A stretch of 64,000 nt of DNA, from assembly GCF_021375795.1 (NCBI RefSeq), contig NZ_JAEIOI010000007.1, positions 42,760 to 106,759 of the forward strand. The letters run 5' to 3'. The translations under genes and the position numbers were made by a program. This document shows positions 1 to 7,447 of this stretch, in pieces (position 1 is the first letter of the stretch; each line of letters begins with the position of its first letter). The notes beneath the pieces were generated by a model that saw only the letters and a program-made list of their open reading frames with translations, was not told the DNA's origin and did not search any database. The DNA is from Pseudomonas anguilliseptica. GTDB lineage: Bacteria > Pseudomonadota > Gammaproteobacteria > Pseudomonadales > Pseudomonadaceae.

Positions 1-312
1 TTCGGCGAAACCAAGGAAGCTGCAGAAGCAGCGCGTCAGCGCGTTCTGGGCATCACCGCGGAAGCCGAGATTGGCAAGATCTACGTTGGCAAGGTCGAGC
101 GCATCGTCGACTTCGGTGCCTTCGTCAACATCCTGCCGGGCAAGGACGGCCTGGTGCACATCTCCATGCTCAGCGATGCGCGCGTAGAGAAGGTCACCGA
201 CGTGCTGAAAGAAGGTCAGGAAGTTGAAGTACTGGTACTGGACGTGGACAACCGCGGCCGTATCAAGCTGTCCATCAAGGACGTTGCTGCTGCCAAGGCT
301 TCGGGCGTCTAA
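1..312 (+). CDS. pnp: Polyribonucleotide nucleotidyltransferase, C-terminal end (partial)
   Basis: Only the last 103 codons are in the window; the frame is open from base 1. PNPase is a phosphorolytic 3'-5' exoribonuclease of the RNA degradosome. The visible part is the end of the KH domain followed by a complete S1 RNA-binding domain: residues IGKIYVGKVERIVDFGAFVN open the S1 beta-barrel, and GLVHIS and GQEVEVLVLDVD are typical S1 strands. The tail ends KASGV, as in other pseudomonads. A strong terminator follows within 40 bases, so the gene ends its own transcript. The following BON/CsbD pair matches the neighbours I recall for pnp in P. aeruginosa. Confidence 0.95.
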   Translation, partial: FGETKEAAEAARQRVLGITAEAEIGKIYVGKVERIVDFGAFVNILPGKDGLVHISMLSDARVEKVTDVLKEGQEVEVLVLDVDNRGRIKLSIKDVAAAKASGV

Positions 313-338
313 TCGCTGAGTCGCTTTGCGCTGCATAA

Positions 339-366
339 AGAGGGCCCTCAGGGGCCCTCTTTTTTT
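339..366 (+). terminator. Rho-independent terminator of pnp
   Basis: A GC-rich perfect stem (AGAGGGCCC pairing with GGGCCCTCT around a short TCAG loop) is followed by a run of seven T. It lies 26 bases after the pnp stop codon. Confidence 0.9.
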
Positions 367-397
367 GCCTGCAAAAAGCTCCGGGCGACCATGCTGC

Positions 398-420
398 TGT
401 GCGACCACAGGTGTCGTGCA
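398..420. promoter_or_regulatory. Imperfect dyad, possible upstream activator site
   Basis: TGTGCGAC and GTCGTGCA form an imperfect dyad (6 of 8 positions) with a 7-base spacer, about 107 bases upstream of the -24 element at 527. That distance is normal for an enhancer-binding protein of a sigma-54 promoter. The match to a dyad is modest and no regulator can be named. Confidence 0.2.
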
Positions 421-484
421 ATATGCCTTGCGCGGTAAGGTCGAACATGCAGATTGCACGAATCAAGCTGTTCTGATTTATTTA

Positions 485-497
485 TAAGTTATTGATA
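485..497 (-). promoter_or_regulatory. Predicted IHF-binding site
   Basis: Read on the minus strand, TATCAATAACTTA fits the IHF consensus WATCARNNNNTTR at every defined position. It sits in a very AT-rich stretch (478-520) ending about 30 bases before the -24 element. This is where IHF bends DNA between an enhancer and a sigma-54 promoter. Confidence 0.5.
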
Positions 498-524
498 TTT
501 ATAAATAAATTTAAATTTATCGGG

Positions 525-541
525 TTGGCACAGCGCTTGCG
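525..541 (+). promoter_or_regulatory. Predicted sigma-54 (-24/-12) promoter of the BON/CsbD pair
   Basis: TTGGCACAGCGCTTGCG has the invariant GG (527-528) and GC (539-540) with exactly 10 bases between them, and matches TTGGCAC-N5-TTGC. It is 69 bases before the BON gene start, in the right orientation, and has an IHF-like site upstream. No good sigma-70 promoter stands out nearby. The enhancer-binding protein is not identified; CbrB, encoded in this window, is one possibility. Confidence 0.7.
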
Positions 542-609
542 ATAGTACTGGGGAGGCTGCAGCTCGTAGTGGCTTGCAGATTGTTCAGTAAACGCAGGAG
601 GCTTTACCC

Positions 610-978
610 ATGAAAACGCCAATCAAGCATTTTGCTGTAACCGCCATGACCGCCACCGCTCTGAGTGTACTGCTCGCCGGACCGGCTTTGGCCGCTGGTG
701 TTCCTAGCGCTCAACCACTGATGCTGGCTGCCAGTGAAACGATGGATAAGGCCGAAGATGCGGTTTCCGATACCTGGATCACCAGCAAAGTGAAATCGAC
801 CTTTCTGGCCGATAGCAACCTGAGCGGCCTCGACATCAAGGTCGAGACTAATCAGGGGGTAGTGGCACTGTCCGGTATTGTGGCCAGCTCGGCTGAGCGT
901 GACCTGGCGATCGCCAAGGCCGGAGAGATCAAAGGTGTTAAGGCTGTAGCCGCCGAAGCCCTGGAAACCGCCCAGTAA
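610..978 (+). CDS. BON domain-containing periplasmic protein
   Basis: A 122-residue secreted protein. Residues 1-29 are a typical Sec signal peptide (MKTP start, hydrophobic core, cleavage after ALA). Residues about 45-118 form one BON domain, with the pattern ITSKVKSTFLAD, IKVETNQGVVALSG, ERDLAIAKAGEIKGVKAV. BON domains are thought to bind phospholipid or other hydrophobic surfaces; OsmY is the best-known relative and protects the envelope in osmotic stress. The start is fixed by AGGAGG at 596-601. The CsbD gene follows after 64 bases and probably shares the predicted sigma-54 promoter. The stress role is inferred from family and partner. Confidence 0.85.
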   Translation: MKTPIKHFAVTAMTATALSVLLAGPALAAGVPSAQPLMLAASETMDKAEDAVSDTWITSKVKSTFLADSNLSGLDIKVETNQGVVALSGIVASSAERDLAIAKAGEIKGVKAVAAEALETAQ

Positions 979-1042
979 TCCATGGATGTGTGCCAGGCAC
1001 GGTAACAGTGTCTGGCCGCCACTCAACGACGAGGACAGCGTA

Positions 1043-1240
1043 ATGAATGCCGATATCATCAAAGGCAAGTGGAAGCAGATCAATGGCCACATCAAGGAGC
1101 GTTGGGGCAACCTGACCGACGATGATCTGGATGTAGCTGAGGGCCATAGCGAATACCTGGCAGGCAAGCTGCAGGAACGTTACGGCTGGACCAAGGAAAA
1201 GGCTCAGGATGAGCTGCGGGATTTCAGCAATAAGCTGTAA
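1043..1240 (+). CDS. CsbD family stress-response protein
   Basis: A 65-residue hydrophilic protein matching the CsbD/YjbJ family over its full length (MNADIIKGKWKQ, then GNLTDDDLDVAEGH and GKLQERYGWTKEKAQDEL). These abundant small cytoplasmic proteins accumulate in stationary phase and stress; their molecular role is unknown. The ATG at 1043 is chosen because GAGGA lies 8 bases upstream and family members begin here; an upstream in-frame codon at 986 would add 19 residues unlike the family. It is the second gene after the BON protein, with a terminator right behind it. Confidence 0.9.
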   Translation: MNADIIKGKWKQINGHIKERWGNLTDDDLDVAEGHSEYLAGKLQERYGWTKEKAQDELRDFSNKL

Positions 1241-1250
1241 GCAGGCATAA

Positions 1251-1284
1251 AAAAGCCCCGCTGGCTTATCAGCGGGGCTTTTTA
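1251..1284. terminator. Bidirectional rho-independent terminator
   Basis: AAAAGCCCCGCTG pairs with CAGCGGGGCTTTT around GCTTAT. It has T-runs in both directions, so it can end both the CsbD transcript and the converging DUF2845 transcript. Confidence 0.9.
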
Positions 1285-1297
1285 GTGGCTGTCGGGA

Positions 1298-1597
1298 TTA
1301 TCTGCCGCGCTTACTTTCTATTTTGACCAGGCGATTACCCTCGAAGCGCAGAAACTGGTACATGCCGTTGCGCGGGCCATAGGCCCATTCTTCCACGGCT
1401 ACTTCGTTACGAAAACCATAGGCATCAAGCACTTCTCGGTAGCCAACAAACTCTCGGCTGATGGGCTCACCACATTTGCTGGTGACTACGCTGGTCGAGT
1501 CCTCCAGGCTGATCAAGCCGCTGTCGCAGCGCAGGGTGGATGAGGCATGGGCGCCCAGTGGAAACAATATCAGCAGACTACAAAGTAGTTTTTTCAT
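1298..1597 (-). CDS. DUF2845 domain-containing exported protein (copy 1)
   Basis: A 99-residue protein with a signal peptide (MKKLLCSLLILFPLGAHA) and a DUF2845 domain: a CGEP motif (TSKCGEPISREFVGY) and VEEWAYGPRNGMYQFLRFEGNRL. The two cysteines of the mature part (in TLRCDSG and SKCGEP) probably form a disulfide. I chose the ATG at 1597 because GGAAAG precedes it; an ATG 15 bases upstream is also in frame but has no ribosome site. It follows a paralogue (1621-1917) and a DUF748 gene on the same strand. Function unknown; likely periplasmic. Confidence 0.8.
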   Translation of the reverse strand: MKKLLCSLLILFPLGAHASSTLRCDSGLISLEDSTSVVTSKCGEPISREFVGYREVLDAYGFRNEVAVEEWAYGPRNGMYQFLRFEGNRLVKIESKRGR

Positions 1598-1620
1598 CAG
1601 TGGGCTTTCCATGGCAAGTA

Positions 1621-1917
1621 TTAGCGGCTTCGACGGCGTTCGATGGCGCGCAGGCGCGTGCCTTCGAACGTAAGGATGCTCAGCATGCCGTTATCCGGGC
1701 CGTAGACCCATTCCTCGATCTGGTATTCGCGCCGTTCATTGGGGCCGAGAGAGTAGCCTACCAAATCGCGAAAAGCCGGCTCGCCGCACTTTTGCAGTAC
1801 CTCGAAACGGCGGTCATCCAGGCTGACCAACTGGCTGCCGCAGCGCAGCGTTTCAGCTTGCGCCAGGGTGCTGGCTGCGCTCAAGGCGAGCAGCGAGATT
1901 ACGGAGCGTGTACGCAT
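1621..1917 (-). CDS. DUF2845 domain-containing exported protein (copy 2)
   Basis: A 98-residue paralogue of the downstream gene at 1298-1597. It has the same plan: signal peptide (cleavage near AQA-ETL), a first cysteine in TLRCGSQLVSLDD, the second in LQKCGEPAFRDLVGY, then IEEWVYGPDNGMLSILTFEGTRL. The pair look like an old tandem duplication, since they share the scaffold but only part of the sequence. The ATG at 1917 is preceded by an in-frame TTG, which I do not prefer. It begins 14 bases after the DUF748 stop, so the three genes are likely one operon. Function unknown. Confidence 0.8.
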   Translation of the reverse strand: MRTRSVISLLALSAASTLAQAETLRCGSQLVSLDDRRFEVLQKCGEPAFRDLVGYSLGPNERREYQIEEWVYGPDNGMLSILTFEGTRLRAIERRRSR

Positions 1918-1931
1918 CAACTTCGTCTACC

Positions 1932-4900
1932 TTATTCGCTACCCAGATGCAGAGTGGTGGCGACGCGTCCATCGGCGTCGGCTTGTGCCATATTGACATC
2001 CAGCAGGTAGATACGTTCTGCCGCCAGGCCGCCCCGTTCAACCAGGTAGCTCTTGATCTCGGCGGCGCGCGCTTGAGCTAGCTGACGTTGCAGCAGGCCG
2101 CTTTGCGACCAGGATTGCAGCACGCCTTCGCGCATCTTCGCGTGGCGCTCCTCATCGGCCAGGTTGGCCCACTCGGCTGGCGGCTGCTGTTTCAGGCGTG
2201 CGCGGTAGATGCCTTCAAGCAGCACGGCTTTATCGTCCTCATCCACCTGCAGTTCGCTCGGGTCTGCGGGCACCTTGTCACCACGGCGCTGCAGGATCTT
2301 GTACCAGGTGCTCTGGTATTCACGCTCCAGTCGTTCGGCCGCCAATGGTGGGCCATCGCTGCTCTGGGCGCTCATGCCTTCGATTTCCAAACGCAGGGTC
2401 GGGCGCTCCTTCAAGGCGCTGGCCAGGGTGTCCAGGGTCTTCTGTGCATTATCGTCAAGCACGCTGCCACCTGCGCTGAAACGCACGGTACTGAGATCGA
2501 CATCACTGCCGCCACTGACCAGCCCGCCGATAAACTTGAACGGTGCCTGAGCCGCGCGCAGCACCAGATTGCGCAGGGTTTGCCAGACAATCGGCATCAC
2601 GCTGAATTCCGGGCTGTTGAGGTTGCCCTGTACCGGTAGCTGGATCTCGATATTGCCCTTGGTGTCTTTGAGCAGTGCCACGGCCAGGCGGATCGGCAGG
2701 TCCATGGCATCCTTGCTGTCGACTTTCTCGCCCAGTTGCAGGTCTTCCAGCAGCAACTTGTTCTCGGCATTGAGGTTGCCTTTCTCGATCTGGTAGTGCA
2801 GGTCGAGGTTGAGTCTGCCCTTGCGAATACGGAAACCGGCGAACTTGCCTGAGTAGGGCGTGAGCGTGGTCAGCTCGACATTTTTGAAGCTGGTGGCGAT
2901 ATCCAGGCTGTTCAGCGGATCAAACGGGGTGAGTTTGCCCTTGATGCTGACAGGTGCGTATTTATCGACCTTGCCTTGGATATCCACGCTGGCCGCTTTC
3001 GGGCTCTGGTTATCCAGGGTACCGATCTGGCCGTTGAGTTGACCGATGGCCGTGGCGAAGTTGGGGCGCAGGCTGAAGTCGGCAAAGTTGGCCGAACCGT
3101 CCTTGATGCTGATTCCGCCAATGCGGATCGGAAGTGGCTTTTCAGCTGCGGCACTGGCCGGTTTGCTGCTGGCAGGCTGGGGCACCAGCAGGTCGTTGAT
3201 GTTGGTGGTCAGGTCTTCGTTAATGATAAAGCGTACGTAGGGCTGCTGTAGCTTGACCTGGCTTATCACCAAGCCTTTGCCATGTTGATAATCGAGACCT
3301 TCCACCAGCACCTGCTGCCATTTGAGGAAATCACGGTCCTTGAGGGTGTCGAGGGTGTGCAGCTGGTTGATTTCGGCCTGCCCGGCAATGCTGAAGGTCA
3401 GCGGTTCGACGCTTTTCAGGTCAACCGCCAGGTCGCTGCCGAGCTTGCCGCTGCGCAGTTCCAGGCGTACGAAGGGGCTCAGATAAGCCTGCGCCAGGCG
3501 CAGGTCGATATCACGGGTGACCACCTGCAACTTGGCCGTGGTCGGGGTCAGTTGTACCTGGCCTGCCGCCTTGATCTGCCCGGTTTTGTTCACGCCAGTG
3601 TCGAGCTTGAGGGTGAAGGGCGAGGTGCCCAGGCTGTCGAAGTCGCTCAGGTCGAGATTGAGTGGTGCCAGATCGATTTTCACGTCCTGCCCGGCGGCGC
3701 GGTCGGCCAGGTGGACCTGATAGTCGCGCAGTTGCACATCGCGCAGGATCACTTGCCAGGGCTTGCTCGGCTCCTCAGGGAGCGCTGCGCTGGCGGTTTG
3801 TGGCGCCGCGGCTTGCTGTGTAGTTGGCGCCTCGGAGGTCTCAGCTATCGGCTCGGGTTCTGTCGTTGCAGTGGAGCCTGCGCCACCCTCATTTGGAGCT
3901 GGAGCTGGAGCTGGAGCTGGAGCTGGCTTGGCGGGCTGGCTGGCCAGTAGCTTTTGCCAGTCGAGCTGGCCGTCGGCTTCGCGGGCGGCCCAGGTTTCCA
4001 GCTCTTGGCTGCGAATCTTGCCGACGATGACCTGCTGCTTGGCCAGGTCGATGCTGGTTTCGCTGATATCCAGGCTGGCCAGGCGCAGCAGCGGTTTGTC
4101 CGCCGGGCTCTTGATGGCAAAGCTGCTGAGGTTGAGCTGGGTGTTGCTCAACAGCAATTCGGTGCCTTTGGCCAGGTTCAGGCTGTAATCGCTGCTGAGG
4201 TTGATGCTGCCATCTTCCAGAACCAGCGGTACGGCATCACGTACATAGGGCCAGAAGGCTTTCAGCTTGCCGTCGGTGACTTTCAGGCTGCCGCTGGAGC
4301 TGATCGGCACCAGGCTGATGCGCCCGCTCCAGTCAATCCGCCCGCCGGTAGGGCCGGTGGCCACCAGGCTCATGTCGGCATTGTCATCGGGCAGGGTGCT
4401 GAGATTGAACAGCTCGAGGTTGAGGTCGTCGTAGAGAAACTCGATGGGTTCGCTAGGGCGCAGATCCTGAAAATGCACGTTGCCGCCACTCAGCTTGATC
4501 CGCGCAATCCGCAGTGGGAAGGGGTCTCCAGCCGGCTCTTCGGCAGCCGGCTGCGGGCTGGCGGGTAGCTTGAACAGTTGCGTCAGGTTGAGCTGACCAT
4601 CCTGGCTGAAGAGAATTTCGCTGTGCGGCTTGTCCAGCTCGATGTCGGCCAGATTCAGCATGCCGCTCCACAGGCTGTCGAGTTGCAGGTTGGCATACAG
4701 GCGTTCAAAGGCGATCTGCTGCTGTTCGGCTTCGCCAATCTGCAGGCCCCACAGGCTGACTTCGAGGCTGAACGGGTTGAGTTGCAGACGTTGCAGGGAC
4801 GCCGGTACCGCGGCGTACTGCGCCAGTTGCTGATTGGCGATACGCAGGCCGATACCGGGCAGAATCAGAAAGCCAAGCAGGCTGTAGAGAGCAACGGCGA

Positions 4901-4940
4901 TGGCAATGGCGCTGGCAGCGCGCTTTATTCCTTTAAGCAT
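1932..4940 (-). CDS. Large DUF748 (AsmA-like) envelope protein
   Basis: A 1002-residue protein. An N-terminal transmembrane anchor (residues about 6-30, IAVALYSLLGFLILPGIGLR) is followed by repeated beta-rich AsmA/DUF748 segments (for example VHFQDLRPSEPIEFLYDDLN and the later GSANFADFSLRPNF). A Pro/Ala-rich linker lies near residues 335-375, and the C-terminal 150 residues (STVRFSAGGSVLDDNAQKTL) resemble an OmpA-like peptidoglycan-binding fold. AsmA-like proteins are proposed to bridge the envelope and move phospholipid; the role of this one is inferred only from family. The ATG at 4940 gives the usual family start (LKGIKRA); a codon at 4985 adds 15 unsupported residues. It leads the DUF2845 pair. 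Confidence 0.85.
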   Translation of the reverse strand: MLKGIKRAASAIAIAVALYSLLGFLILPGIGLRIANQQLAQYAAVPASLQRLQLNPFSLEVSLWGLQIGEAEQQQIAFERLYANLQLDSLWSGMLNLADIELDKPHSEILFSQDGQLNLTQLFKLPASPQPAAEEPAGDPFPLRIARIKLSGGNVHFQDLRPSEPIEFLYDDLNLELFNLSTLPDDNADMSLVATGPTGGRIDWSGRISLVPISSSGSLKVTDGKLKAFWPYVRDAVPLVLEDGSINLSSDYSLNLAKGTELLLSNTQLNLSSFAIKSPADKPLLRLASLDISETSIDLAKQQVIVGKIRSQELETWAAREADGQLDWQKLLASQPAKPAPAPAPAPAPNEGGAGSTATTEPEPIAETSEAPTTQQAAAPQTASAALPEEPSKPWQVILRDVQLRDYQVHLADRAAGQDVKIDLAPLNLDLSDFDSLGTSPFTLKLDTGVNKTGQIKAAGQVQLTPTTAKLQVVTRDIDLRLAQAYLSPFVRLELRSGKLGSDLAVDLKSVEPLTFSIAGQAEINQLHTLDTLKDRDFLKWQQVLVEGLDYQHGKGLVISQVKLQQPYVRFIINEDLTTNINDLLVPQPASSKPASAAAEKPLPIRIGGISIKDGSANFADFSLRPNFATAIGQLNGQIGTLDNQSPKAASVDIQGKVDKYAPVSIKGKLTPFDPLNSLDIATSFKNVELTTLTPYSGKFAGFRIRKGRLNLDLHYQIEKGNLNAENKLLLEDLQLGEKVDSKDAMDLPIRLAVALLKDTKGNIEIQLPVQGNLNSPEFSVMPIVWQTLRNLVLRAAQAPFKFIGGLVSGGSDVDLSTVRFSAGGSVLDDNAQKTLDTLASALKERPTLRLEIEGMSAQSSDGPPLAAERLEREYQSTWYKILQRRGDKVPADPSELQVDEDDKAVLLEGIYRARLKQQPPAEWANLADEERHAKMREGVLQSWSQSGLLQRQLAQARAAEIKSYLVERGGLAAERIYLLDVNMAQADADGRVATTLHLGSE
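3895..3930 (-). repeat. In-frame hexanucleotide tandem repeat, six copies
   Basis: Six perfect copies of GGAGCT on the plus strand (AGCTCC in the gene) encode an Ala-Pro run in the linker of the DUF748 protein. The unit is two codons, so slippage changes linker length without a frameshift. Confidence 0.95.
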
Positions 4941-5042
4941 ATGAACGTCATCTGTCCCGACGAGAAGTGCCTTGGAGTATGGCACGCGTGCGCAGTTCCG
5001 CAGAGGCTCTACGCGGGGATTTTCTTCACGCTGGCGGGGGCG

Positions 5043-6059
5043 TCAGAACTGCAGGATCAGGGTCTTCAGCGGTGGCTGACCATCCTGCGAGGGGAAGTCG
5101 CTGGCTGGCGGCAGCACTTGCCAGTCGCGCACCGGACGGCCGAGTTTTTCCGCGCAGCGCAGCACCTGCTCGCGCCAATCGCTGAGGGCGACCTTTGCCA
5201 GGTTGTTGCAGCAGATCAGCACGCCGTTCTCGGCGGTAGCGAGGATCGCCGGCTTGAGCAGGCTCTGATAATCGCGCAGCAGGTCGACGGTGCCGAACGC
5301 ACTTTTAGCCCAGGCCGGTGGGTCGAGCAGTACCAGGTCGAACTGGCGTTGCTCAAGGCGCGGATAGTGCGGCAGCTTCTGCCCGCGCCGCGCATTTATA
5401 GGCAAGCCGGCCAGTTGGCGAATCGCCGGGAAATAATCCGATTGCACAAATTGCATGGGAGCCAGCTGCGGGTTGAGTGCGCCATTCTCGCGGCCGACGG
5501 CCAGGTTGCCTTCGGCAAAATCCAGGTTGACCACTTCCCGCGCGCCGCCGGCCGCCGCGCTCAAACCGACGCCACAGGTATAGGCGAACAGGTTGAGTAC
5601 GGATTTACCGGCGCTGTGCACTTTGACCCAGCCACGGGCGTTACGCAGGTCGAGAAACAGCAGCGGGTCCTGCCCAGCATGGCGGCCACGTACGCGGTAA
5701 TTGAGGCCCCATTCATGGCCGATCAGGTCTTCCAGTGCAGCCGGCTCGGCCTGGTAGACCGGGTCGCTGCGATCAATGCGCGAGTTGCCCTGGGAGCGGT
5801 CGTTGTATACCAGCAGCAATTGCTCGCCAAGGCTGGCCTGGCATTGCTCGGCCAGCTGCAGTAGCTCGTTGCGACTCAGGCTCTGGTGAAAACTCTGCAC
5901 CAGCAGTTGCAGGCCGTAACGGTCGATGGTCAGGCCGCCGGCACCTTCCTGGCTGCCGTGGAACAGGCGATAGCAGTCAGTACCTTGCTGATGCAGTTCG
6001 GCTAGCAGGTTCTGACGGTTATGCAGGGCGGCGCGCAGCGCCTGATCGAGAGCGGGCAT
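5043..6059 (-). CDS. Class I SAM-dependent RNA methyltransferase, RlmI-like
   Basis: A 338-residue protein. The N-terminal third holds strands typical of the RlmI/RlmK family (LTIDRYGLQLLVQSF, ERYRV-like region NYRVRGRHAGQD). The C-terminal two thirds are a Rossmann methyltransferase: FLDLRNARGWV and VLNLFAYTCGVGLSAAAGGA bind SAM, VNLDFAEGNLAVGRENGALN is motif II, and the catalytic-loop signature is FDLVLLDPPAWAKSAFG. It lacks the N-terminal PUA domain of full RlmI (about 396 residues), so the substrate (probably a 23S rRNA base) is uncertain. It is read away from the DUF748 gene's upstream side on the same strand, with about 100 bases between them. Confidence 0.75.
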   Translation of the reverse strand: MPALDQALRAALHNRQNLLAELHQQGTDCYRLFHGSQEGAGGLTIDRYGLQLLVQSFHQSLSRNELLQLAEQCQASLGEQLLLVYNDRSQGNSRIDRSDPVYQAEPAALEDLIGHEWGLNYRVRGRHAGQDPLLFLDLRNARGWVKVHSAGKSVLNLFAYTCGVGLSAAAGGAREVVNLDFAEGNLAVGRENGALNPQLAPMQFVQSDYFPAIRQLAGLPINARRGQKLPHYPRLEQRQFDLVLLDPPAWAKSAFGTVDLLRDYQSLLKPAILATAENGVLICCNNLAKVALSDWREQVLRCAEKLGRPVRDWQVLPPASDFPSQDGQPPLKTLILQF

Positions 6060-6109
6060 GCACGGCGACTCGGAGTGAGGAAGGCGCGCAGTTTACCACT
6101 GCGCTTTTC

Positions 6110-6158
6110 TGTGGGAGGGGCTTGATTCAGCAAGCTCGCGGCTAAAGCCCCTCCCACA
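6110..6158. repeat. REP-like palindrome (family 1)
   Basis: TGTGGGAGGGGCTT and AAGCCCCTCCCACA form a perfect 14-base inverted repeat around 21 bases that include CGCGGCTAAAG. The same sequence family recurs at 24248-24299. It resembles the REP elements scattered between genes in pseudomonads. Confidence 0.8.
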
Positions 6159-6170
6159 AGGTCAACAGTT

Positions 6171-7352
6171 TCAGGCCCGTTCGATGGCCAGTGCCACGCC
6201 CTGACCGCCGCCGATGCACAGAGTGGCGAGGCCTTTCTTGGCGTCGCGCTTGATCATCTCGTGCAGCAGGGTGACCAGTACGCGGCAGCCGGAGCCGCCA
6301 ATCGGATGGCCGAGGGCGATGGCGCCGCCGTTGACGTTGACCTTGCTGGCATCCCAGTTCAGCTCTTTGCCCACCGACAGAGCCTGGGCGGCGAAGGCTT
6401 CGTTGGCTTCGATCAGGTCGAGGTCGGCCAGTTGCCAGCCAGCTTTCTCCAGACAGCGCTTGGTCGCCGAGACCGGGCCGATGCCCATGATCGCCGGATC
6501 GACGCCCGCGTTGGCGTAGCTGGCGATCTTCGCCAGCACCGGCAGGCCCAGGGTCTTGGCCTTTTCTGCGCTCATCAGCAGCACGGCGGCGGCACCATCG
6601 TTAAGGCTGGAGGCGTTGCCGGCGGTGACGCTGCCATCCTTCTTGAACGCCGGTTTCAGTTTGCCCAGGGACTCGGCGGTGGTGCCGGCGCGTGGTTGCT
6701 CGTCGGTGGCGAAAGCCACCGGGTCGCCTTTGCGTTGGGGAATCAGGATTGGGGTGATTTCATCGACAAAGCGCCCGGCTTCGATGGCGGCCACGGCCTT
6801 CTGCTGCGAGGCGGCGGCGAAGGCGTCCTGCGCTTCACGGCTGATCTCGTATTTCTCCACCAGATTCTCGGCGGTGATGCCCATGTGGTAGTCGTTGAAG
6901 GCGTCCCACAGGCCGTCGGTGATCATCGTGTCGACCAGCTTGGCGTGGCCCATGCGCAGGCCGGTGCGCGCGCCAGGCATCACGTAGGGGGCCAGGCTCA
7001 TGTTCTCCATGCCGCCGGCGATGATCACCTCGGCGTCGCCGCAGCGGATCGCCTGAGCGCCCAGGTGCAGGGCTTTCAGGCCCGAGCCGCAGACCTTGTT
7101 CAGGGTCAGAGCGGGTACGGCGTGCGGCAGGCCAGCGAGGATCACTGCCTGACGTGCCGGGTTCTGCCCGCTGCCGGCGGTGAGTACCTGGCCAAGGATC
7201 ACTTCGTCGACCTGCGCGCCGTCCAGGCCGGTCTGTTCCAGCAGGCGGCGGATTACCGCTGCGCCCAGTTCCGGTGCCGGGATATTTGCCAGCGAACCCT
7301 GGAAGCTGCCGATGGCGGTGCGGGTGGCGGCAACGATGACGACGTCTTGCAT
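6171..7352 (-). CDS. atoB: Acetyl-CoA C-acetyltransferase (thiolase)
   Basis: A 393-residue type II thiolase that condenses two acetyl-CoA to acetoacetyl-CoA, or cleaves it. The nucleophile Cys88 is in LNKVCGSGLKALHLGAQ, followed by GGMENMS, NGGAIALGHPIGGSG (catalytic His) and CIGGGQG (second catalytic Cys) near the C terminus. Full family length, start at QDVVIVAATRT as usual. No CoA-transferase or PHB synthase is adjacent, so whether it serves ketone-body use, PHB synthesis or amino-acid breakdown cannot be told from context. A REP palindrome lies just after the stop. The symbol atoB is by family only. Confidence 0.9.
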   Translation of the reverse strand: MQDVVIVAATRTAIGSFQGSLANIPAPELGAAVIRRLLEQTGLDGAQVDEVILGQVLTAGSGQNPARQAVILAGLPHAVPALTLNKVCGSGLKALHLGAQAIRCGDAEVIIAGGMENMSLAPYVMPGARTGLRMGHAKLVDTMITDGLWDAFNDYHMGITAENLVEKYEISREAQDAFAAASQQKAVAAIEAGRFVDEITPILIPQRKGDPVAFATDEQPRAGTTAESLGKLKPAFKKDGSVTAGNASSLNDGAAAVLLMSAEKAKTLGLPVLAKIASYANAGVDPAIMGIGPVSATKRCLEKAGWQLADLDLIEANEAFAAQALSVGKELNWDASKVNVNGGAIALGHPIGGSGCRVLVTLLHEMIKRDAKKGLATLCIGGGQGVALAIERA

Positions 7353-7447
7353 AACGCGATCCTCACAAATGACAGGCGCGGCTGGCCGCGAAAGGTCGCT
7401 ATGGTGGCACAGCGGCTTTGTTTACGGCCAGCACGCGAACCGGCCGG

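Noticed and set aside
4578..5864. 428-codon plus-strand frame
   Set aside because: Spans the junction of two minus-strand genes and mirrors their codons; no domain.
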